Below, in pieces: positions 16,981-25,858 of a stretch of DNA of 64,000 bases (position 1 is the stretch's first letter; each line of letters starts with the position of its first letter). This DNA comes from Frankia casuarinae (GTDB lineage: Bacteria > Actinomycetota > Actinomycetes > Frankiales > Frankiaceae). Below the pieces are notes generated by a model. The model made no database searches and was not told the origin of the DNA. It saw nothing but the letters and a program-made list of their open reading frames with translations. Position numbers and translations under genes: made by a program. The stretch is taken from positions 4,588,001 through 4,652,000 of the forward strand of contig NC_007777.1 in NCBI RefSeq assembly GCF_000013345.1, written 5' to 3'.

Positions 16981-17838
16981 TCAGCGCGGGAACGGACGCA
17001 ACGATACACCGAGTTCCTTGACACGCTCATAGTTCACCACCTGTGGGGCGGGGCGGACAAGACCGAGTATCGAATCCGAACGTACCGGCAGTGGTATCCG
17101 CATCGCCTCCAAGGCCACGAGAGAACCGTACAGCGCCTTCCACGGGACGGGGAGGAATCGTGGCGAACGACCCGCCTCGCCCGCAAACTTCGCAACGATG
17201 TGCCGGAAGGACACCGGCTCTGGATGCGCGACACCAAGCGGCACCGAAATTTGACTATCCTTGACCAGGATCGCAGCCACCACAGCAGCCAGATCTTCCT
17301 CCTCCACAGTGAACTGGTAGGGGTTCCCACTCGGAGCCGGACTCACCGGAAGGCGGGACAACCGGGTGAGCGTGGCGGCCATCCCCCCCGCCCTCCTTCC
17401 GTAGACCAGGCCCGGCCGCACTACCGAGGCGCCGAAGGCGAGGGCGTCGCGTTCGATGGCGAGTTTCGCCGTCCCATATAGTTGCGCCGTCCCCTCATAA
17501 GCCGACATCGACGAGATGACGACGACCTTCGGGACGAAATTCTGCGCCGTTTCCAGAAGAGCTCGAGTCGGGTGGATGTTTGCCGCCTGAATATCCGGCC
17601 AGCGCCGGGCTCTCATGTCGTAGGCACAATGCACAAGCGCATCCAGACCATCGAGAAGGCCGGGGGCGAGAGCTCGCCTGGAGTCATAGAAGCGCCATTC
17701 TTCCGTCAGGTCGGCTGGCGGCCGTCGAACCAGTTGCACGGTCGTCCAGCCATCCTTGCGTAGCGCGTCCTGGATCACGCCGCCCACATAACCCTGGGCA
17801 CCGGTGATCCCCACGGTGCGCGTACCCGTATTCGTCAC
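16981..17838 (-). CDS. NAD(P)-dependent epimerase/dehydratase
   Basis: A 285-residue extended short-chain dehydrogenase. GITGAQGYVGGVIQDAL near residue 10 is the TGxxGxxG nucleotide-binding motif; VVVISSMSAYEGTAQLYGTAKLAIE carries the Ser and the YxxxK-type pair (here YGTAK). Members act on nucleotide sugars or polyprenyl-linked intermediates. Its start overlaps the end of the GMC oxidoreductase gene by four bases (ATGA), so the two are coupled and may act in sequence, for example oxidation then reduction of one sugar carbon. That pairing is inference; the substrate is unknown. Confidence 0.85.
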   Translation of the reverse strand: MTNTGTRTVGITGAQGYVGGVIQDALRKDGWTTVQLVRRPPADLTEEWRFYDSRRALAPGLLDGLDALVHCAYDMRARRWPDIQAANIHPTRALLETAQNFVPKVVVISSMSAYEGTAQLYGTAKLAIERDALAFGASVVRPGLVYGRRAGGMAATLTRLSRLPVSPAPSGNPYQFTVEEEDLAAVVAAILVKDSQISVPLGVAHPEPVSFRHIVAKFAGEAGRSPRFLPVPWKALYGSLVALEAMRIPLPVRSDSILGLVRPAPQVVNYERVKELGVSLRPFPR

Positions 17839-19430
17839 AACCCTCGCACCTCTGATCCTATTCGGTGTGCATTTGCCATGATCGTAAAAGTGAATGTCGT
17901 CGCCGCCACCGAAGGGAACACCGATGCGTCAACCAGGTGAATACGCCGCCACCCCCCTACCCGGCCAAGCATGTCACTTGTATGCCGGGTTCCCGAAACC
18001 CCGGAGGAATGCGGGAAGCTCCCACCCCAGTGGTAGCTCTTACCCGGCGCCGAACAGGAAACCATCGGCACCACCGGCCACAGATCGAGGAACGGGGCGG
18101 CGGTGACGAGCCGTCGCACCACCTTCCGGAGCAGCCCATTTCCGAGGACGCCGTCACGGGTACCGCTCAGGTGAATTTCCGGGAGATCCGCTTCACCAGC
18201 AGACGGGACAGCCTGAACCCGTAGCCGCGGAGAGGCCCACGACGGGAGATAACCCAGACCGACCGTAAGCCGCCGAAGAACCTCGTCACCAAGTACGGAG
18301 CCCCAACCGGACTGCAGGACCCGCGGAAGCGCCTCGGTGATCGCGGGATTATAGGGATAAAAGTGGATCTGTGATACATCGAGACCGACGTCATCCAGCA
18401 CAACAATCATATTGAACTGGTTGAGAGTCATCTCCCCGTCCGCACGCGGATCAGGTGTCCGGCGCCGCGACAGCATGGGAACCGTGAACTGCGCAGATTC
18501 GGCGAGCTCGATCCGCTCATCGAACCAACGCAACGAGTTCAGAGCAATCCTCGTGCTGCCCAGGGCGCCCGCGGCGAGAAAGATCCGATCTCCTTCTAGC
18601 TCCTGGGTCTGGCCACTCACGGTCTCCCGGGCGAACAGACGGGCCCCGGACTCGGACTCCTCAACCCGGAATACCAGGAGTCCCGGCAGGTACTTGACCC
18701 GACCTTCGCTGATCAACTGGTCGAATGTCTGTGCGGAGGAATAGATCAGCCGGTAAGGACAGCCTGTCATACAGAGACCGCAGCGGACACACTCGCCACC
18801 CCGGAGGGCCAGGCGAGCCTTTCCGACGGTGATGCCGTCGCGGCGCAGCCGCTCCCGATGCCTACCGTAGTCACCAATAACCTGGCGGGTCCGCGGTGCC
18901 AGGGTCGGCAGCGGTCGTGGCTCCCGGAACAATGGAAACAACTCGGCCAGATCGTCGATCGCGCCGGACATCGGGACATGGTCAAGGATTCGGCGGTAAT
19001 GCGGCTCCAACTCCTGGAGGGTGAAGGGCCAATGGCCGAAAGTCGCCTTGCTGAAGGGCATCAACTGCGAGCCCCACACATTACTGAAACCGCCGTACGC
19101 GCTGGAGACTACGGCCCGGTTCGCACCCACCATCGCACTCACCCCGCGGAGCTGCCCCTCGTCCCGGAAGGGGAAGTCGGATCCGTAGACCCGCTTCTCC
19201 GGAAGGGCCCGGCGCGAGGTGGGCACCGGCTGACGACTGATGATCTTAACCTGGTCGGAACGCCACTCGTCCGACTCTGAGCGACCGAGCTCGTCGACGA
19301 TGTTGGCAGCTTCGGCCTCGAGCCGCGTCCCGATGTCCACGACCAGGATTTCCTGGGTCGGGTCCTCGGCCAGTGCCAGAGCCGCTCCCGCGGCAGCGGG
19401 ACCCGATCCCACGATTATCGTCCGGGACAT
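17835..19430 (-). CDS. GMC-family FAD oxidoreductase with four-cysteine ferredoxin-like motif
   Basis: A 531-residue flavoprotein. TIIVGSGPAAAGAALALAED at the N-terminus is the FAD dinucleotide-binding motif. The C-terminal HLVDASVFPSVAATTFTFT segment matches the GMC C-terminal signature (asymmetric position of the catalytic region). At residues 214-224, CVRCGLCMTGC shows the CxxCxxCxxxC spacing of ferredoxins, followed by Pro; similar Cys-rich segments occur in some GMC alcohol oxidases, so an Fe-S cluster is possible but unproven. GMC enzymes oxidise alcohol groups of sugars, sterols or lipids. Here it is coupled to an epimerase/dehydratase in a polysaccharide cluster. Confidence 0.87.
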   Translation of the reverse strand: MSRTIIVGSGPAAAGAALALAEDPTQEILVVDIGTRLEAEAANIVDELGRSESDEWRSDQVKIISRQPVPTSRRALPEKRVYGSDFPFRDEGQLRGVSAMVGANRAVVSSAYGGFSNVWGSQLMPFSKATFGHWPFTLQELEPHYRRILDHVPMSGAIDDLAELFPLFREPRPLPTLAPRTRQVIGDYGRHRERLRRDGITVGKARLALRGGECVRCGLCMTGCPYRLIYSSAQTFDQLISEGRVKYLPGLLVFRVEESESGARLFARETVSGQTQELEGDRIFLAAGALGSTRIALNSLRWFDERIELAESAQFTVPMLSRRRTPDPRADGEMTLNQFNMIVVLDDVGLDVSQIHFYPYNPAITEALPRVLQSGWGSVLGDEVLRRLTVGLGYLPSWASPRLRVQAVPSAGEADLPEIHLSGTRDGVLGNGLLRKVVRRLVTAAPFLDLWPVVPMVSCSAPGKSYHWGGSFPHSSGVSGTRHTSDMLGRVGGWRRIHLVDASVFPSVAATTFTFTIMANAHRIGSEVRGL

Positions 19431-19487
19431 GTCACTTCCTTTTCCTGGCTACCGGATCGACCACAGCGGCGTACGTTCCCGGGAGAA

Positions 19488-20462
19488 TCACCGACCGGCG
19501 CGGTACTGGTGAAAAGTGCCCACGAGGTATCCGCTGCCGGCCGCCGCGACCCCGGCCAGCATGGTGGCCGATCGCAACGCCCCGGAGAGTTCACCCGCAC
19601 GGACCGCCCGGAGTTCCCGTGCCAGGCCACCACTCAACGTCTGCGCGACGAAACGCCGCTCGGCCGCCATGCTGGCCGCGCTTCCCATGCCTCGGAATGC
19701 GGCGACCTTGCCCTTGTTCACCGTGTAACAACGCTTCCAGAAGTACCGCCAGGTCAGCCTCTCCTTCGGCACGTGATGGTGGACCACTGCCGCCGGCTGA
19801 TACATCACCTTCAGATGAGGCCAGCGGTCTGCCAGCCGATGGCACATATCCATGTCGTCATGGTTGTCGGAGTGGAATCCGTTGATCTCAGCCAGGGCGG
19901 AACGACGGACCGACATGGCGGCGCCGATCAGGCGTCGGGTCGGTGCGAGAGTCTTGGGCAGGCCCTCATAACTGCATCCAAAGACCCAGTCGAACTCGCC
20001 GGGAAACCAGCGAGGGCGAGGAACGGCGAAGTCCGGAAGCGGCGCGCCGCCGACCGCGACCACGTCGCGACGGCCGAAGACCGCTACGATCTCCGCCAGC
20101 CAGGAAGGGTCAGCGCGAGCATCATCATCGAGGAAGGCCAATATCTCACCCGCAGCGATTTCGGCTGCGGTGTTGCGAGCTGATCCCAGCCGTCCCGGAT
20201 AGCGGTTCTCCACGACCACTACCCGGACATCCGCGTCTCGATCAGAGAATCTCTTGGCGGCCATCTGGAAAAGCTCTTCATTGTGGTCGATGCAGAGAAT
20301 TATCTCTATCGGACGGTACTTCTGTGCGAGCAGGGAGTCGATCGCTCTGTTCAGCAGTTCCCATCTTTCGAGTGTGTATGCGCATACAATCGCACTCACC
20401 GTCGGTTCCGTCGTCGAATGCAAAACGCTTACCTTCCCCCTGATATCCCGGCATTCGTCCAT
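19488..20462 (-). CDS. Family 2 glycosyltransferase
   Basis: A 324-residue GT-A enzyme: VSAIVCAYTLERWELLNRAI at the N-terminus, LAFLDDDARADPSW as the metal/nucleotide-sugar DxD site (about residue 113-117), then an acceptor-side DDMDMCHRL motif. Such enzymes transfer one sugar from a nucleotide donor on the cytosolic face of the membrane. The C-terminal ~60 residues are more hydrophobic and could peripherally attach the protein. It sits between the flippase and the GMC oxidoreductase genes. Donor and acceptor cannot be inferred. Confidence 0.88.
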   Translation of the reverse strand: MDECRDIRGKVSVLHSTTEPTVSAIVCAYTLERWELLNRAIDSLLAQKYRPIEIILCIDHNEELFQMAAKRFSDRDADVRVVVVENRYPGRLGSARNTAAEIAAGEILAFLDDDARADPSWLAEIVAVFGRRDVVAVGGAPLPDFAVPRPRWFPGEFDWVFGCSYEGLPKTLAPTRRLIGAAMSVRRSALAEINGFHSDNHDDMDMCHRLADRWPHLKVMYQPAAVVHHHVPKERLTWRYFWKRCYTVNKGKVAAFRGMGSAASMAAERRFVAQTLSGGLARELRAVRAGELSGALRSATMLAGVAAAGSGYLVGTFHQYRAGR

Positions 20463-20578
20463 GGGTCTCGCTCGTCGAATCTCCGGCGCCGAGTACAGGT
20501 CGTCAGTCGCTGTTCCGTCACCTCACGACCACCCCAAGACGCTTCTGGTCACCGCTCTGTTTCGGGTGCCATGCCAAT

Positions 20579-21976
20579 TCATCCGGGTACCCGCTCGATG
20601 GCCACCGATGACGAACCAGACGTCTGCGGCCGGTCACGCCACACGTTCAGGAGGACCGGCGCTACGACGACCGCCTCGATGAAGACGGCGGTGACCCAGC
20701 CGACGCATAGACCCGTCGTCCCAAACATGCGGCCCCCCCCGAAGGCCAACGCGATCTCAAGAACCGTTCCGCAGGCAATCACCCTGGCCGCCGCGGCCAT
20801 GCGGCCCTGTACTCGACGAAGAGTCACATAGTGATCCTTGACGACCAACGATATCGTGGCAAGGATGAGAATCCGGAAGGCGGCGACGGACCTACCATCG
20901 GTGTAGGCTTCTCCGAACGGCAGCAGAATCAGACTCGTGACGGATGCCGCGAGTGCGCAGAGCGTCACGCTGATCAGGAGCCCGAGCGGGATTGTCAGGC
21001 GCATCTTGGCACGCGCCTCCTCTTCGGCGCGGCCCGTGTGCGCAAGCAGGGCCGTCGGCAGTGCATAAGGAACAACGAAGAGAAAGGAAGCGGCCAGCCG
21101 AGCGGTCGAGAATCGAGCGGTGTCCGCCGGTGTCGTCGTCAGGGCGGCGATTACAGGAAGAATCAGAGTCGGCACGGTCAGCGCGAGGCTCAGCACGTAA
21201 TTGCCGGCTATCTCACCCTTGATCGCCTTCAGCTCGGCGATCCCGGTCTGCCGTTCCGCTCGTCTGGAGTTTCGATAGGGTGGTCGCCTGAAGTACTTGT
21301 AGCAAACCGGGAGGGAGACGACCGACGCAATAAGCCAGGTGGCGTAGAGGTCCATGCCGGTGCGCAGGCCCACGATGACAAAGGCAACGAGCAGACCTGC
21401 TCTGACGATTGCGGCGAGCAGATTCCGAACAAGCTGGATCGCCCCACTCGCCGCCCGGAGGATCGCGTAGTCGAGAGTGGTGGTCACCGTAAATGCGGCC
21501 ACTCCCAGACTGAAGGCAGCTATACTGCCTGGACTGCTACCGATTGGCTGCAGAGTGGTCGAGAGCCAGCGGGTACAGAACGCCCACAACAGGCCGAGTA
21601 GCAGCCCGGCCACCGTGACCAGCGCCATGCAGGCGCGGACCAGAGTCAGGCGGCGGTCCTCCGGCAGGTCGGGAAGATGCACCATGAGAAGCGTCCCGAG
21701 CCCCAGCATTCCGATCGTGCCGAGGACCGTCATCGAGGACACCGCCGCCGCGCCCACCCCAACGGCGTCGATGGAGAGCGTTCTCGCCGCGACCGACCAG
21801 AACACAGCTCCAAGTAAAGACGTTCCGAGCTGGGTGCCGAGTAGGGAGCTCACGATCGTCAACAGGCGCGCGAAACCGGCACCGGAAGCCTTCTGCACGG
21901 ATTCGCTCGGGACGATACCGCTCCCGGCTGGCGTCTGGCGCCTTAAGAAGATCGTCTCCTCATCAGACCGACTCAC
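20579..21976 (-). CDS. Polysaccharide flippase (Wzx/MATE-like membrane transporter)
   Basis: A ~465-residue polytopic membrane protein with about 12-14 hydrophobic helices. The early helix LLTIVSSLLGTQLGTSLLGA and the overall pattern fit the oligosaccharidyl-lipid flippase family. It is expected to move lipid-linked repeat units across the membrane. The GTG at 21976 is chosen because the upstream frame is an antisense-like extension through the next gene; it overlaps the end of that glycosyltransferase gene by 14 bases. A clear Wzy polymerase is not evident in the cluster. Confidence 0.82.
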   Translation of the reverse strand: MSRSDEETIFLRRQTPAGSGIVPSESVQKASGAGFARLLTIVSSLLGTQLGTSLLGAVFWSVAARTLSIDAVGVGAAAVSSMTVLGTIGMLGLGTLLMVHLPDLPEDRRLTLVRACMALVTVAGLLLGLLWAFCTRWLSTTLQPIGSSPGSIAAFSLGVAAFTVTTTLDYAILRAASGAIQLVRNLLAAIVRAGLLVAFVIVGLRTGMDLYATWLIASVVSLPVCYKYFRRPPYRNSRRAERQTGIAELKAIKGEIAGNYVLSLALTVPTLILPVIAALTTTPADTARFSTARLAASFLFVVPYALPTALLAHTGRAEEEARAKMRLTIPLGLLISVTLCALAASVTSLILLPFGEAYTDGRSVAAFRILILATISLVVKDHYVTLRRVQGRMAAAARVIACGTVLEIALAFGGGRMFGTTGLCVGWVTAVFIEAVVVAPVLLNVWRDRPQTSGSSSVAIERVPG

Positions 21977-23090
21977 GATAAATCCTCGCCAAGGCTTCCG
22001 CGCAGCCGTCCCAGGTCGGCAGGGTGGAGATTTCGGGAGTCGGCCTCGTCTCGCTCGGTGAGTCCCCAGCGCTGGCGAGCAGGTAGATGCCCAGCGTCTT
22101 CGCCACGAGTTGTTCATCGGCCGGATCCGCAACGCTCTGCGCGAGCCCTGCCGCAGCCAGCTCTCCCAGTCCGGCAGTGGGCGCCACCACCACCGGCCTA
22201 CCCAGGGCCACGGCTTCCATGACCGCGACCGGATGAGCCTCATACTCGCTAAGCAGGGCCACGACACCCGCTCTCGCGATACAGTCAGACATTGCCTGCC
22301 GGTCCTCCGGTGGTATCGAGGTGAAACTCACCCGGTCCACCACACCCAGCCGGTCAGCCAGGCGCCTCAACTCCGGCTCATCAGGGCCCCGCCCCACCAG
22401 CATCAGCCGTACGTCAGGAACTAGAGTAATCAGACTCGGCAGAGCGCGGACAAGGTGCCGCTGTCCCTTGTACTTCTCCAACCGGCCGACGCAGACGACA
22501 AGCGGCTCACTCGTATCGGGTTTGACATGGCCACTCGGTGGAACGATGGACACTCCGTTCGGGACGACCGAGATCCGGTCTGCAGCGACCCCGGCTTGGC
22601 GCATGAAGATGTGGGACTCGAACTCCGCGACGCAGATGACGCGGCGGGCGTTCCTGATCAGTGGCCCGAGCAGGCCCCACTGTACTCGGCGCGCCGTGTT
22701 CCGGACCTGCGAGGAATGACCGCCGGTATGCGGTGAGACAATATAAGGAATACCCCTCAGGCGAGCCGCCGCCATCGCCACCGGCGGCACGAGATTGTGA
22801 ATTCCCTGACAATGAACAAGATCATAAGAACCGAATCCGACCACTTTGGCAACGGCCGGCGCCAAATAATAGTCTTTCTCTTGCGGCCACGCCGCGACCC
22901 GGTGCACCACCGTTCCCGCGACATTCTCCCTGCTGGGAAGCTTGCCGCTGCGGTCGGTCGTCAATATCTCCACGGTAATGTCACTAGTAGCGTTGAGTCG
23001 ACGACTCGTCTCGTAGACATGCGTCTCGGTACCACCCATGTCCGGGAAGAATCGTGCCGCCACCTGGAGCACCCTCAGTGCCGTCCCCAT
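21963..23090 (-). CDS. Family 4 glycosyltransferase
   Basis: A ~375-residue GT-B enzyme. The N-terminal ARFFPDMGGTETHVYETSRR is the typical Gly-rich acceptor-domain loop; CVGRLEKYKGQRHLVRALPS begins the donor domain; SEYEAHPVAVMEAVALGRPV carries the E-x7-E motif of retaining GT4 enzymes. The ATG at 23090 has GGAGGGGGAA directly upstream. It probably adds one sugar to the growing lipid-linked oligosaccharide. Confidence 0.9.
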   Translation of the reverse strand: MGTALRVLQVAARFFPDMGGTETHVYETSRRLNATSDITVEILTTDRSGKLPSRENVAGTVVHRVAAWPQEKDYYLAPAVAKVVGFGSYDLVHCQGIHNLVPPVAMAAARLRGIPYIVSPHTGGHSSQVRNTARRVQWGLLGPLIRNARRVICVAEFESHIFMRQAGVAADRISVVPNGVSIVPPSGHVKPDTSEPLVVCVGRLEKYKGQRHLVRALPSLITLVPDVRLMLVGRGPDEPELRRLADRLGVVDRVSFTSIPPEDRQAMSDCIARAGVVALLSEYEAHPVAVMEAVALGRPVVVAPTAGLGELAAAGLAQSVADPADEQLVAKTLGIYLLASAGDSPSETRPTPEISTLPTWDGCAEALARIYRESV

Positions 23091-23161
23091 TTCCCCCTCC
23101 TCAGGTCGACCCATCCTTCCGGGACCGGCTGTCCCGGGGTTCAAGCGCACGTCACCCGCGC

Positions 23162-23806
23162 CTAATCCTCGATCTCAGTGGAACGGACCACGTAACTACC
23201 GACCATCAGTTGAACCGTTGCGACGCGCGGGTCCCCGACATCACGAAGATCAACATAGAGCCGGACGTCATCGTCCCCAAAAAGACGACGAGTCCATACC
23301 GACCCGTCATCCCGTACTATCTGTAATATAAAAGACCGCTCATCCTGGTAGCCACGCACCACCTCGATTTCCACCTTGCCGTCGATACTGCGCGCGGCGA
23401 TTGCTGTGACCGGTCGCCGCGCTACCGATCCCGACTGCCAGGAAAGCGCGATCGCCCCGCAGAACACAGCGACGACAATCGCCAAGAACAGCGCGCTGGA
23501 CGGTTTCGGCATCGGGATCATGACCAGCCTTGCCGGTCTCCACGGTGCACCAGCCCGGAGAAGAAGTGCCACCACTACGGCAAGAAAAATGTCGTAGCCC
23601 ACTGCGTGGGTGGCTAACCCCAAAGCGGAGAGAGCGAGAGAGACGAACATCAGGATGCACACGACTGCCAGCGCCGCGCAGGTATGCACATAGAAGCCGG
23701 TTAGCTGAGGCCGGCGTTGTAAAACCAGCCAGCGGATCCCCTGATACACGAAGGCGATTAGCGAAGTTCCCACGAGCCCCTCGAGCACGAGGATCAAGAC
23801 TCTCAT
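23162..23806 (-). CDS. Hypothetical membrane protein coupled to the GT-C-like gene
   Basis: A 214-residue protein that I cannot assign to a named family. Four hydrophobic segments (about residues 3-25, 40-65, 70-88 and 103-122) are followed by an ~90-residue soluble domain rich in beta-strand-like sequence (KVEIEVVRGYQDERSFILQI). Its start overlaps the end of the preceding 665-residue membrane protein by four bases, so the two are likely made in equal amounts and may form one complex. The soluble C-terminus would face outside if the N-terminus is cytoplasmic and four helices are correct. Confidence 0.7.
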   Translation of the reverse strand: MRVLILVLEGLVGTSLIAFVYQGIRWLVLQRRPQLTGFYVHTCAALAVVCILMFVSLALSALGLATHAVGYDIFLAVVVALLLRAGAPWRPARLVMIPMPKPSSALFLAIVVAVFCGAIALSWQSGSVARRPVTAIAARSIDGKVEIEVVRGYQDERSFILQIVRDDGSVWTRRLFGDDDVRLYVDLRDVGDPRVATVQLMVGSYVVRSTEIED

Positions 23807-25800
23807 CGGCCGGCCCGGACAGCCGAGGTCGAGTCTTCCCAGAGGCCCGAGACGTCATAGATACGGACGGCTCCGTTGTCGTAGATCCGCCGCGATCCAG
23901 GCGTGATATCGAACTTGCCGAGTTCTGCATGGGTGAGACGCGTCCCCTTCGGGGCCTCACCATTCACCACGTAGTACGTCTCATGCGGCAACCCCTCGGC
24001 CAGCCGCTGATCGATCACATAATACCGTATCTGACCTCTCCGGAGCAGATCCCGCGCCTGGGCATGGAAGGACGGCGCGAAAAGGATCTGTCCGGTGTTC
24101 CCACCTCCAGGTACACCGATCACCAAATACTGATTTCCGGTGGCAGCCAAAAGCGCCCCTAGCTCCCGGTCCGCGGCAAAGTGGGCGCCGTCGGGAAGAT
24201 TCCGGGCCGCCCACTGCGCCGCGGCGTTGGCGGAGCTATCGATGGAACGGCCGTCGGCAACGACGAGGTAGGGGCCCGGTATGCGGTTCCAATCGAGTCC
24301 AGAGCCCATCAGGGTGCCCCCCATGAAGGCTATGGTGCCGAAAAGGGCCACCACCCACCGCAGCGGCCTCCGATGGTTCTCGATATACCAGCCAATCGAG
24401 TATGCGGTGATGATCGACAACCCGATGAAGATGAAGGTCGATAGACGTACGGATATCTCCGCCGCCTTCGGGGCGATCGTGGCCACCAGGGCGATCGGAT
24501 ACAGGAGTTGTAGCAATCGAAGCGACCGCAGCACCGCACCCGCACGTCCGTCCGCCGCAGGTCTCCTCCGGAATGGGCCCAACGGCATGAGTGTCGCCAT
24601 CCAGATAAGCAGCGAGAGCACAATGAGAACAGTTTCCCAGCGCGGGTTCCTGGTGCCACTCGAATCTGTCGAAATTTTTCTCGTCTCACCGGTCCCGCTC
24701 GCGATTCCCGTCAACTGGAAAACGGCATCGTGAAAAACTGGACCGAGATATCGGTTGAGCAGCGGACCACTGACAATCGCCCAAGACGCGACCAGGACAA
24801 GGTCCGCCACTGTGATACCCAGGAATATGGTAGCGGTGCGGCGGTCCCGTCGGGTAAACGCGGCGACCGTCACCATTCCCAATATGGCGACGAACACCCA
24901 GCTCGTGGCATGGTGCGAGAAGGTGAGAGCCAGCGCCGCGCCCGCCGCCAAGACGGTTTCAGTGCGGCCCGCCGCCTCGTTCGTAACCAGCATGAGAAGC
25001 AGAACACCGAGAGCCACGGCTAGCGTCTGATACGAGTACTGCGCGTTGAAGAAGAAGAACTGCGGGCTACAGCTGTAGATACCGACAGCAATACCCGCGG
25101 CGTGGGCGGAACGAGTCACCTGCTCGGCGAGAAGGAACAGGCCGGCGATCAGCAGACCCCGAGAGAGCACGATGACAAGAAAGGCGGAGAGCTGTGGTGG
25201 CAGACGGGTGATCTGTGCCACCGCGTTGGTGACCACCTCGAGTCCAGGGAAGCGCGGGCTGACCGGCAAGCCAGAGTTAGCCGTGAAGAGACGACCCGTT
25301 TCCCGGATGTCATGCAAGGTCCGGATATGGAGCATCTCGTCAAAGCGGACGAACTGGTGGATCTGGAGTATCAGATACGCCAGCAGGAGGCCCATGCCCA
25401 ACAACAAACAATCCGTTATTCTCGCCCGCCGAGATGTTGCCGGATCCAAGAGCCCCAGACCGGCCGGAACGAAGATCAGGAGCAGGCCAATCCAGTAGAG
25501 CAGGAGGCCCGTGCCACTCTCACCCTGGCGCCCGAGTACGTAGCTACCAGAGACGGCCAGCAGTCCCACCGCGGTGGCTGCCGCCACCGGTAGCGTCTCC
25601 CTACAGTACCTCTCGGAATCAGCGCGTAAAAGTAACCCGCCACGATCGCGGTAGTGCAGATCGGTCAACAAACTCGCACTCAGCCCAGCGGATACCACTC
25701 TCCGGGTCGCCTCCGGCCCCCGGCCTCGCCCGGTGCGTGCGGTACGAAGATTCCGGGGTATGAGAGTCGTCTCCTCCTCATGGAGGCGGTAGGCCGGCAT
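23803..25800 (-). CDS. Large polytopic membrane protein, GT-C glycosyltransferase-like
   Basis: The ~665-residue protein has a ~65-residue cytoplasmic N-terminus, then about 12 hydrophobic helices, then an ~180-residue soluble C-terminal domain. The first extracytoplasmic loop begins RFDEMLHIRTLHDIRETG; an acidic motif at this place is typical of GT-C enzymes that use polyprenyl-phosphate sugars. A polymerase (Wzy-like) role is an alternative, since no other polymerase candidate is visible. The ATG at 25800 is the first good start after the previous gene ends. It is coupled to the small membrane protein downstream. Confidence 0.72.
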   Translation of the reverse strand: MPAYRLHEEETTLIPRNLRTARTGRGRGPEATRRVVSAGLSASLLTDLHYRDRGGLLLRADSERYCRETLPVAAATAVGLLAVSGSYVLGRQGESGTGLLLYWIGLLLIFVPAGLGLLDPATSRRARITDCLLLGMGLLLAYLILQIHQFVRFDEMLHIRTLHDIRETGRLFTANSGLPVSPRFPGLEVVTNAVAQITRLPPQLSAFLVIVLSRGLLIAGLFLLAEQVTRSAHAAGIAVGIYSCSPQFFFFNAQYSYQTLAVALGVLLLMLVTNEAAGRTETVLAAGAALALTFSHHATSWVFVAILGMVTVAAFTRRDRRTATIFLGITVADLVLVASWAIVSGPLLNRYLGPVFHDAVFQLTGIASGTGETRKISTDSSGTRNPRWETVLIVLSLLIWMATLMPLGPFRRRPAADGRAGAVLRSLRLLQLLYPIALVATIAPKAAEISVRLSTFIFIGLSIITAYSIGWYIENHRRPLRWVVALFGTIAFMGGTLMGSGLDWNRIPGPYLVVADGRSIDSSANAAAQWAARNLPDGAHFAADRELGALLAATGNQYLVIGVPGGGNTGQILFAPSFHAQARDLLRRGQIRYYVIDQRLAEGLPHETYYVVNGEAPKGTRLTHAELGKFDITPGSRRIYDNGAVRIYDVSGLWEDSTSAVRAGR

Positions 25801-25858
25801 TCCGCCGACCGAGGATGAGTCGAGTTTCTCGACTGGTGAGGCCTCGTTCCTCCGACGG

